In this document: in pieces, positions 45,643 to 55,861 of the stretch
Numbering within the stretch: position 1 is the first letter of the stretch
Layout of the letters: each line of letters begins with the position of its first letter
NCBI GenBank assembly: GCA_026545765.1
Contig: CM048842.1
Coordinates: 1,483,501-1,547,500 of the forward strand
Origin: Plantago major
Lineage: Eukaryota > Streptophyta > Magnoliopsida > Lamiales > Plantaginaceae
Reading direction: 5' to 3'
DNA length: 64,000 bases
Position numbers and translations under genes: made by a program
Notes under the pieces: model-generated
What the model saw: the letters and a program-made list of their open reading frames with translations, nothing else
Told to the model about the DNA's origin: nothing
Database searches by the model: none

Positions 45643-48600
45643 ATGGCAGGTACCGGCTTCGCATTTACACCTTCCTCCTCCTCCTCCTCCTCCGCCTCAT
45701 CTTCACCCTTCTCATTCGGCTTCTCTAACCCTACCTCTGCCTCTTCCGCTCCTTCCTTCGGCTTCGCCTCCACCGCGCCAACCACCTCCACCACCACCAC
45801 ATTCGGCGGCGCTTCCAACTTGTTCGGTTCCTCTTCCTCCACAACCAATTTCTTCGGATCCTCCTCCGGTTCAGCTCCGATTTCAAGCCCTTTCGGCCAA
45901 TCCGGTTCAAATCCTACTCCCAATCCATTCGGTTCTGCAACTCCTTCGTCTTCTCCAGCTCCTTCCGCATTCGGCACATTCGGATCCCCTGCACCTGCGT
46001 CATCTTCCTTGTTCGGATCCGGAGCACCCACACCGAGCCTCTACAGTTCTGCTTCATCTACCAGTGGCACTACAACGAGCTTGTTTGGATCGGCTTCAGG
46101 TCCAGCTGCTAATTTATTTGGTTCGTCCACACCTGCTTCGTCGGCTTCACCGTTCGGTTCCAGTTTATCGGCAGCACCAGCTTCTGGCAACAGTGTACCG
46201 TCATTTGGCTTCGCCTCTATTCCGGTAACTAGCAGTACACCTTCATTTGGGTTTAATTCTGCTCCTGCAAGTACAGTAAGCAGTTCTACATCTTTGTTTG
46301 GTGCTACACCTGCTCCTTCAACTGGCCTATTCGGTTCCACCACCACCGCTCAATCGGCTGCTCCTTCATCTGGCCTATTCGGTTCCACTACGGCTCAATC
46401 GGCTGCTCCATCTGGCCTATTCGGTTCCACCATGGCTCAATCAGCTGGCCTATTCGGTTCCACCACGCCTCAGTCTGCTGCTCCTTCAGCTGGCCTATTC
46501 GGTTCCACCACTGCCCAACCTGCTGCTGCTTCTACAGGGCTATTTGGTTCCACTGTGAGCCAACCTGCTGCGTCTTCTGGATTGTTTGGTTCTTCATCGT
46601 CGCCGTTTGGTTCATCTGCTGGTGCCTCACTGTTTGGCACACCAGTGAGCTCTTCCTCAGCAGCTCCAACAAGTGGATTTTCTTTCCCCACTGCTTCAAG
46701 TGCCTCGGCTTCTACAGTACCTTTGTCAACTCCAGCATTTTCCTTGTCTACATCTACTGGCTCGACTCCATCTTCCAGCTTTACATTCTCCAAGAGCACC
46801 ATCGGTTCAACATTGGTCTCAGTTTCATCATCAACTGCACCATCGACTGGGTTTTCGTTTGCAAATACAGGTGGGGCTTCCTCATTGTCTCAGGCAAAGC
46901 CAGCAGCATTTGGTACCACACAATCTTCTCTATTTTCGGCAGTGACAACAGCTGCTACTACTACGACTACCACCAGTGCTGCACCTTCTGCTCCCGCTGT
47001 CAGTGGTGCAAGTTCTGGCTTGACAGGATTTACCTTTCCCACAGCTACTGGTACAGGGCAGGCAGCATCTACCAGTACTACTACGGCTAGTGCATCTGCT
47101 CCATCATCAGGTTTAACTGGCTTTAGTAGCCTTTCCACTCCAGCATCATCGTCTGGAAGCACAAGTTCTCTATCACTGTCCTTTAAGCCATCAACCACTT
47201 CAGTTTCCTCAGCATCACAATCGCAATCAACTGCTGCTCTACCTTCCATTGGTCAGATATACTATCCCTTACTCATGCAGTTGTTTATTACATATGTGCG
47301 TACATGTTTATGAATTTAGAATGTATTGCCGTTAATGGGTCAACTAAGTTTACGATTCATATATGTGTGTGCAACAGTGTAAGTATTTTACCTAGTATGC
47401 CAAGTTCAATTTTGTTTGATCTCTAATTTCAGAAAATGAAAGAACTGGAATTAATTTATTTGTTCCTCTCAGTTCTTCATTTGTCATACTGAAGAAAACT
47501 AGAGGATGGTGCTTCATGACTAACTTATTTACTCAGTACCATGCAACATGAATTGTGCTGTCGTATATGTTTGTTGATGTCATGCAAGAAGAAATATATG
47601 GAAATGGTCATGATGTTACATGGGCACCTAATCGGCATTTGAAGCATCAATACTAGGGACAGCCGGACTGGGTCTGTATCTGTGGATCCCTCACGTGTAA
47701 CTTTTGACTGCGACAGAGATAATTGCATTTGGAAATGCAATATGGTATTTTTTTTTTTTCCTTTTATCAGGGGTACAAGTTAACTTCATATGATAGAAAA
47801 GCAGGAATTTAGTTCCATTAACATATAGTATAAGCAAATTATAGTAAGAAGTGAAATTATAGTAGTATAAGCCGTTTGCTGTTCCTATGGTTAATATAAT
47901 TTGAAATTCTCTATTCCTTTGTGAGAAGTGAAATGTTCTATTATGTATAAGCAAATTATAGTTGTATAAGCCGCTTGTTGTTCCTATGGTTAATATAATT
48001 TGAAATTCTCTATTCTTGTGTGAGAAGTAAAATGTTCTATTATGTTGGTGATTAAAGTTCATCAGTGTCTTCAAGTGCTTTGCATTGTAACTCCGGCAAC
48101 AGTAGTGATGTTCTAAATTCTTATAGGTTGATTTGTTCTTAATTTACTCACTGTTCTACTTTTTCTTTCCATAGCTGAGATACAAAGCTGGTAGTTTATC
48201 TGGTGTCGTAAGTCCTCATCCTTTATATTGCAGGTTTTCCCACCGGGACTTCAACAAGTGCAGCAACTGCCAGCACCTCTAGTCAAGTGTCATCAGCGCT
48301 TGCAGCTTCCAGTAGTGGGTATGTGAATTTGTTCTCAATACTGTTGAAATCTTTATCTCAAATGCTGCATATATCGTTTTATGTTTTGTGGAATGGCTCT
48401 GTTGGTCCCTGTCACATTTTTCGTTCTGCTGTGTCTGCTTTGAGTGCTTTCGGCACTAATATCCATGAAAAATAATACGGAGAGCAATTACTGTGGTGAT
48501 AAAATAAATATTCTATGTGCCATCCCTAGCTTTGACATCACACCAGGAACAATGGAACATAACATTCCTTGAGTGGTGTTTAATAAGTACTAGAATAAGA

Positions 48601-51600
48601 TACTGATGACTTGAACATGAGAACTCTGGGTTGCTAATGATAAGATAAAAGAAAGTCCCTTTTTTTTATGTCAAACGTAAATGAAAGCTGTACTTCAGTT
48701 TGTTTTTCAGCCATTTGAATTTTGTGCATCAGAAACCTTCGGGGTTAGAAATGCCAATGTTCCACTTGGTTTTACTTGCCTTGTAGGACTACTACGACCA
48801 CACGTACAGCATTAGCCTCTACGCCTAAATTACCATCTGAAATCACCGGGAAAACAGTTGAGGAGGTAAATCTTTGTCCAGCATGATACTATCATAGTTT
48901 ACAAATATTTTATCTTTCTCTTTTGCTTCTCCTGCCATGTGCTTTTCAACATTCTGTAACCTGAATTTATTTTCATAGATCATTAAGGAATGGAATGCTG
49001 AATTGCAAGAGCGCACTGGAAAATTCCGGAAACAAGCTAATGCCATAGCTGAGTGGGACCGTAGGATTTTGCAGAATCGTGATATTCTTCTAAGGCTTGA
49101 GGTAGTTTATTTGCTTATGCTGGCGTTTAAGATATCACTGCATTGCCAATTTGGATCTATGCCTATATTTATTAGTACTTGCTCCGTTCAGGTACAAGTT
49201 TCTCATTTTATATTATTGTCTTTTTAAAGGTCTGTTTGACCACAAGTCTATCCTTAACATACAAGAAGATACGTAAAAAAACTTATGTAATGAAAGTAAC
49301 ATTATAATGATTATACTTCCATAACCCTTCCTCCATTATCTATAGATAGTTTACATTTATACACATTACTTAAGATGAAAGGGGGGAGAGAGGGAGGGAG
49401 GGAGACCCCTCCGTCACTCTCTCTCGCACTTTCATTCATTCAACGTTACATTTTCTAAATAATTCTAATTATTTATATAGTCTATCCATTAATCCGTGCA
49501 ATGTTGTCAATCCCGGCGCGATCGCGCCCAAGAAAGACCTGTCCGCTACAGCAAACAGGTTACTATCGCGGGCTGTCGCGCCCGCGACAGCCCGCGATCT
49601 CAGACCCGGGACGGTTAAATTCGCCCTAGGGCGTCATTTGGGGGGTAAAATTCCAATTTTACCCCCCACTTAAGGAACAAAGGCCAACGGGCAGAATGAA
49701 ACAAAAAAACAGAGCAACATTCTGCCAACAACAGAAGCGAAAGAAGAAAACAGAGAAAGAAGAAAAACATTCTGCCCTTCTCCGCCTCCTCTATCCGCCC
49801 CTCTCCGGCGCCGATTCCGGCGCCTTCTCCGGCGGGAAAAAGTGTTATGATAGAGGATGAGTGGAACGATGATGAAAGTGAAGAGGAGGAAGAGGTTTTT
49901 GAAGAGGAGAGTCAAAGTGAAGATGATGATTGATGATTTGATGTTTTCTTGAGAATTGAATGTTGACATAAAACTATTTTCTTGCTTTTGTGTGTGTTTC
50001 GACTTTCGTTTATGACTTTGCTTTGTGTTATCATGTTATGTATGAGACTTGCTTGTGTTATGAAATTATGACTTATGTTATGTATGAGACTTATTTATTT
50101 CTTAGTTTACTTTGCTTGTCTTTACACTAATTTTAACTCATCCTATATATTTTTTTATAAATTTTGCGTTTTTTTTTTCCTTCGCTATCCCGCCCGCAAC
50201 CGCGATCCGCGATCCCGGTTTTTTGGCCCTAGCGCGACGCGATTTGCGATTGACAATCTTGAATCCGTGGACAGCTCAATCGAAAGTTGAGTTTTGGGGA
50301 CGGTGAGAGTAATTGATAAGTGGAGATAGTCGGTTTCCATAAAAGTGAAGTGAATGTTTGTAAGAGAACACCATATTTGAACTATGTGAATGTTTTAAAA
50401 AGAATGGAGCGAGTATAATATCCTATTCGGGGAAATTATGTTTCTTACCCCTTAAATTTGGGCCAATTACAATTTAGTCCTTCTATTCAAACAATTACAG
50501 ATACACCCAAAACCTGATTTTTGAGTTGACCAGAAATAAAATAAATGGAAAAGAAAATTAGTTGGATTTAGTTGCAATTTACAATCTTCAATTTACTAAA
50601 CATTTGATTCTAATATTTTATAAATTGCAACAATGACTTAACATTATTATAAATTAATCCCCAATAAAATTATTTTTTCAAAAAATACCCTTTTTTTTGT
50701 TCTTCCTCCATCTTCTTTCTTAAAAAAAGCTCCGATCGGAGCTATGTCGGAGCTCCGACAGCTCCAAATCGGAGCTTTAAACAGCTCCGGTGAGGAGTTG
50801 TAAAACAGCTCTCCGAGCTGTTACAGCTCCTTGCCGGAGCTGTTTACAGCTCTGGTTTGGAGCTGAATATAATATATAGCTCTGATCGAAGCTATTCACA
50901 ACTCCGATCGGAACTATTTTAAGAAGGAAGAATAAGAAGTTGATCGAGATTGGAGTTGGTGGTGGTGGAATATGATGGTTGGAGGTGGGTGGTGGTGGAA
51001 GATGGTGGTTGGAGGTGGTGGAAGATGGTTGAAGATGGTGGGTATTTAGATTTGAAGAAATTAAAATTTTGGGGTTTGTTTGAGAGTTAGAAAGGTTTTG
51101 GGGTTTATTTTTGCAATAACGGTTAATTAATGAATTATACAATTATAAAATTATAAAAAAAAGATAAAATAGGAGAAAAAGTTTGAATAATTTGAATAGA
51201 AGGGACTAAAGTGACAAGAGGCTATATTGCAGGGGTGATTTTTGTAATTTTCCCTATTCGTAATTGTTTCCCGGTATAATTTAGGATTGATATGTAGTCA
51301 AACGTTAAGAAAAGTCAACAAAACAAAATGAGAAGCTTTGTGCCTGCATGAGTAGTAATTTCTCAGATACACCATCTGAAACTTTCTTTGCAAGGGTTCT
51401 ATGCTATTAATGGTTGTTATTCTGAATTGCTAGTTACTGTATCTGACTTGGGAATTTATTTAAAAAAAAAAAACATAAATGCCACGGTAAGGCTGTGTAT
51501 AATATGTGTCCACTGTCTCCCTATCCCCACATTAGCACACGGTGTTTGTACTTTTCATTCTTCGACCAGACTCAGGCCCGGAATAGAATTTTATGATTTG

Positions 51601-53537
51601 AATCCTCCAAAAAGAACTATTATTCTTCTTGTTGTGATTCTTCCTTTTTTTTTTTCTTTTTGTAGAGACCGTGTCACATATATCTTGGTTTGATGTTCAT
51701 CATAAAAAATACACGGTGTTTATTTTGTACAGATATATGATCTGGAATTCAAGTTATGAATCATTGCCATAATCGTCCACTATTCTGGATGGCTTACAAT
51801 TTTCTGGTTGATTGTTTTTGTTTGTGATGCTTAATATTTTTTCAGAGTGAAGTTGCCAAGGTGGTTGAGACACAAGGTAGCCTGGAACGGCAGCTTGAGT
51901 TAATAGAAACACATCAAGATGAGGTATTACTGGCTGAACTAATTGTGCTTCACTCTGAGCATGTGTTATGATTTGTGAAGGTGTCCTGGTTTTGGACACA
52001 GCAGTTTAATCTCTGTCTAAGACTCTAAACAACATCTATTGTTTAGAACTTGGCATTTCATGTTCCCAACAAAAGCACACAGATACTTTTGCAAATACCA
52101 ATAATAATATGCTTTGCCACTGCTGTTACCTTTTTCCTGGTCTTAATCCAACTAAAATTTTATTTGTTTTCATAATACTGAATTGGAACTCCATTGTTAA
52201 AGTGATATTGTGGAGATTTCCCGTCAAGTACTATTTATGGTCAAGTTGACACGTTAACATATTATGTATATAAAACTGATTTTGAAATTATTTTGTTGCA
52301 AGGTTGATAAAGCATTGCAAAGTATGGAGGCAGAAGCTGAGCGAATATACAGAGAGGAGCGAGGAATGCTTCTTGATGATGATGCTGCATCAACAAGAGA
52401 TGCCATGTAAGTAAAGCGTTTGACGATTAGTTTACGTCATTCTAGTGGATGGCCTTAACAGATGTCATGTGATCTCTGTCAGACTCTGTAATGCATCTGG
52501 CCCAATGCAAAAGTTTTTATTGCTGGACATGATGGCACATTGTGGTCATAACCGATTAATTCTCTATTCTCCATAAAGGAAACCTAAATTTTAATTGTGC
52601 ATTTGGCTGTCAAATACTATATGTATTTTTCTTGACGCTGATTAGATGATGCATCACTTTCTTGTTATTTTAATTCAGGTACGAGCAGTCTGAGTTGATA
52701 GAACAGGAACTGGAGCAAATGACAGAGCAAATCAAATCAATTATTAATACTCTGAATGCCAATCAGGTAATGTTTTTTTTTTGTTCTTTTTTCTCATGTT
52801 GTTGCGTAGTGTAAAGCTGAAGATAGAATCAGACCGGTTAATAATAGTGATTACCTGTTGCGACATATTAGGGTGGAGAGCTTGAGGCAACTGATGGAAT
52901 GACCCCTCTGGATGTTGTCGTCAAAATTTTGAACAATCAGCTTAGTTCACTGATGTGGATTGACGAGAAGGTTTGTTCTTACTTGCGCATACAGTTCACT
53001 TGCTCTGCCATGTTCCTTGTATTTCTCTAAGCATCTCACTATTATTACTTGAACGTTGGACATACATGATACACTTTTGTTTGCTTGTCACATTGCTTGT
53101 TGGGGGTGTATCTATTTCTCTAATGGTCCTTGGCTATATTATTTAGAATTTGAACATGTTTTTGCCATCTTACCCATATTCTTTATCAAGAAGCTTGGTC
53201 TTTGTGCTAGATCACCATCCAAATTAGTCCTGTATGTTATTCTCATGTTCATTTTTTCCCCTTTAAGCTGGTCATATTTTCGATTTAATTTTTCACCAGA
53301 TGCAACGTAGTGTTATATTTTGGAAATGTTTGTTACTCCTGGTCCAGACTACCAGTATCTGCTTATGTTGCTGTGAGGTAGCTGTGAACATTAAATTTCT
53401 GGATGTTTCCAAGGTTAATGTAAGCTAATCTGTGCTCTATGCAGGCTGAGGAATTCTCATCCCGGATTCGGAGACTAGCAACCCAAGGTTCTACTGGCGA
53501 CCGTGAATTGGTTGCCCCAAAGTATTGGTTGGCTTGA
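45643..53537 (+). CDS. NUP62: nucleoporin NUP62 (FG-repeat, Nsp1-like), nine exons
   Basis: Exons: 45643-47251, 48234-48318, 48787-48865, 48979-49101, 51846-51923, 52303-52406, 52679-52766, 52872-52970, 53445-53537. All have GT..AG borders and the phases close exactly, giving 785 residues (Arabidopsis NUP62 is about 740). Residues 1-540 are Ser/Thr/Ala-rich with FG, FGF and GLFG motifs, the disordered barrier of the pore. Six GLFGSTTAQSAAPS-like units at residues 225-312 are a tandem expansion. The Nsp1_C coiled-coil domain runs from EITGKTVEEIIKEWNAELQE to SSLMWIDEKAEEFSSRIRRL and assembles with NUP54/NUP58 in the central channel. Intron 4 (2.7 kb) carries two MITEs. A MULE end lies 216 bp upstream of the ATG. 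Intact by inspection. Confidence 0.95.
46318..46575 (+). repeat. in-frame GLFG minisatellite in NUP62 exon 1
   Basis: Six consecutive units of about 33-48 bp begin GGCCTATTCGGTTCCACC or a near variant and encode GLFGST followed by (T)AQSAAPS-like text. Third-base identity between units indicates recent tandem duplication. Confidence 0.85.
47815..48050 (+). repeat. tandem duplication of about 115 bp in NUP62 intron 1
   Basis: GTATAAGCAAATTATAG...GAGAAGTGAAATGTTCTATTATGT is present twice with small differences. It makes the minus-strand frame at 47691-48074 look repetitive, but it is not a gene. Confidence 0.8.
49499..50261. mobile_element. nonautonomous hAT-like element in NUP62 intron 4
   Basis: Ends CAATGTTGTCAATC and GATTGACAATCTTG are inverted, and AATCCGTG flanks both sides perfectly (49491-49498 and 50262-50269). 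The interior starts and ends with CG-rich blocks (GGCGCGATCGCG; CGCGATCCGCGATCCCGG) in opposite orientation. At 49850-49933 a frame encodes EDEWNDDESEEEEEVFEEES.. and then a stop, probably the acidic C-terminal tail of the parent hAT transposase. No catalytic domain remains. Confidence 0.88.
50431..51252. mobile_element. MULE-type nonautonomous element in NUP62 intron 4 (copy 2)
   Basis: Termini GGAAATTATGTTTC and GATTTTTGTAATTTTC are inverted, with a longer match at CTTCTATTCAAACAATTACAG / TTTGAATAGAAGGGAC. CCTATTCGG and CCTATTCGT flank it, an 8-of-9 target duplication. It is the same family as 3112-4223. The centre (50726-50930) consists of about a dozen GGAGCT/AGCTCC repeats forming overlapping palindromes. 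Confidence 0.8.
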
Positions 53538-54287
53538 GTTCCGTTGTTTCTTGCATGGTTTTTTAAGCCTGTTCTTTTTGGAGATTGAAAGGATCAGAAT
53601 TGAATCTGTTTTCAACACGGAGATGCTAAGAGAGATGAGTAGCAGTCAGAAACTATATTTCATCCCGAGTTTCATGCAATTGGCATATGGATTTGTAGGT
53701 TTCTTATTTACGGAATGTTTAAGATTTTTGTGGAGAGAAGACTTGCTACTCCTAGTTATTGATTGTATCTTCTGTAAAAGAAATTGTAAGGCAGAAGCCT
53801 CACATGAACGTAGTTTTGGTCGATAATATTGTAAAGATTTCAATTTTACTTTTGTGAAAGTTTAGTTTTCGTATCATGGTGTTTTCCTTGTCATTACAGT
53901 GCAAGGTGTTTGTGTTGTAGTCTGCTTATTGAGGTCGAGTCCGTTTAAAACGATACCGAGAGCTGATAAATAGTGGGTATACATATAGTTGAGGGCCTTG
54001 AGGCATAGTAAAACTGAGTGTTAATGGATAAAGGGCTGACGCTTTATATAGTCCATAAACAGAGTGACAAATACAATATAACAAAGGTAAACTTTAAAGG
54101 GTCACTGGATGGGCAAGTTCGGTAGAAATGTAAATCATGAAATCCCAAACATCAAAATGTACGGCAAAATAACATATCAACAAATTCCAAACATGATTGA
54201 CATGAAACCCTTTTCAACTAATCCAGCTTATTTGATTTACTGGAGATTTATAGCATGATTGTCTGAGCTAATGCCTTTGGGTGAAGT
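53538..54287. other. NUP62 3' flank
   Basis: It includes the NUP62 3' UTR. The two open frames at 53503-53843 show no domain. Nothing else is supported. Confidence 0.45.
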
Positions 54288-55341
54288 TTAAGCACCTCTA
54301 GCCTGAGCAGCAACAACAACAACCGTAAGAATAATCACCTCTTCAAACTGATCGGTTCTTTCTGAAGTAGTAGGTTTCTTCTTTGGAGTGGTAGGATGGA
54401 GCATATCATTCACTAGCATTCCAAACTTTTCAACCAGTTCCACAATCTTTAACTTAGCGAACCCAATGATCCACCTCAAGATAAGCTCGCTAATATCTGG
54501 TTCTTCACTGGAACTCAGTCGTTGCTTCACTCTGCCTCCAACTGAATACATCCAGAGTGAATTAACTTAATCTTGAAATGCACAGTAAACTAAAATGGAA
54601 TGCCAGGAAGTAGAAAAAATAGAGATACTCGGATTTTAAGGCTAGTCATCCTTAGACACAAGAAACATGAGTTTATGAGGGATTTATAGGGCGAATGTTA
54701 CAACGTTAATACAAGGCATAGCCGGAGGTGACTGACGTATTCAAAGAACTGGTCGTTTTTGGAAACATTAAAACACATAAAAATGAACTCCCACAACTTT
54801 AATAGCTTTAAACTCTTCTCTTCATTTAGACACAAGAAACATGAGTTTTGAGGGATAGTTAGGCTGTAAAACGAGTCACAGCCGGAGGTGACTGACATGT
54901 TCAAAAAACTGCTCGTTTTTGGAAATACTAAAAACACAGAAAAATGAACTCCCACAACGCTAATAGCTTTAAACTCGTCACTTGGTTATGACTTATGAGG
55001 TAAAACAATAAACCTGGGGGAGTTGCACGCTGTAGATTTTGAACTGCCTTATTACTCTGTATGGCTTGCCAAACAGCGTTGCCTGTCGAAATAGAGATGA
55101 CCATGTTCTGCATCGAAAGTTTGCCTCAGACAATTTTGCAAACAAAAACACTTGCAGAAAACTTAAAATTCCCAAATAGTTTGATTAGAGGACTATACAA
55201 TGAACAATTACACTCATACAAACAGATATATTATGATGAACCTGAAAAGCCAGTTCTTGTTGGCTGTTGCATCATAGAGAAAGCATCCCTCAATCTAACA
55301 TATCCAGACACTTGCAGCGTCCTGGACTGAAGTCCATCCAT
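54288..55341 (-). CDS. unrecognised small protein, three exons, 154 residues
   Basis: Exons on the minus strand: 55341-55242, 55124-55014 and 54541-54288, with GT..AG borders and consistent phases. The product starts MDGLQSRTLQVSGYVRLRDA. The middle exon gives MVISISTGNAVWQAIQSNKA and VQNLQRATPP. The last exon holds EEPDISELILRWIIGFAKLK and ends with a hydrophobic VIILTVVVVAAQARGA. There is no signal peptide and no known motif. The hydrophobic tail could be a short C-terminal anchor. Three clean splice junctions argue that it is real; an upstream non-coding exon is likely because an AG lies just before the ATG. I do not know its family. Confidence 0.6.
54640..54985 (+). repeat. tandem duplication of about 180 bp in an intron of the 154-residue gene
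   Basis: TAGACACAAGAAACATGAGTTT..., CAGCCGGAGGTGACTGAC and AAAATGAACTCCCACAAC..TAATAGCTTTAAACTC each occur twice in the same order, about 180 bp apart. Confidence 0.85.
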
Positions 55342-55861
55342 AAACCTAGCAGTATGAACTCAAATTACCACAAACTACTTACAAGAACCTTTCATAACAA
55401 GCTCACAATCACGCAAAGAAAAATGATGCTATAATTATAATATTTCTCACAGCATCAAGAAACTGAAAGGTTCTTAGATTGGAACGGAAAATATCAGCTA
55501 ATAACGCACAATACTAGTTTTCATCACCACAGTATCTGAACTAGCTTATTGTATTTGAAATGGAAAAACTTGGGAAATGGGTGAAAAACCTTCCCGTCAA
55601 TGTGAGCTCTTGGGGAAGGCCGAAGTGTCATTTACTGAACGTTTCCTAGAATTTTTGTTTAATAACAAATGACAGGTATACATCCCGGAAGTGAAACCAA
55701 TTACCGAAAGACTCGTAAGAACTACTTATACCCAAGGACAACTCAAGTGATCAAATAAACAAATACCTACGCCTCTTCAAGTACATCCTCATTACCAGAC
55801 TTACTGAGGTTGATGAGATGATCAAGAAGGTGTGAGATTGTGAGAACAAGAACTGCTTGTA
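55342..55861. other. intergenic region between the small gene and the NLR
   Basis: It holds the presumed 5' leader of the small gene and the NLR 3' UTR. No other feature was seen. Confidence 0.4.

Noticed and set aside
45525-46802. Long minus-strand frames opposite NUP62 exon 1
   Set aside because: They are shadows of the GC-rich, low-complexity FG-repeat exon.
47691-48074. 127-codon minus-strand frame in NUP62 intron 1
   Set aside because: It consists of the intronic tandem duplication read in reverse.
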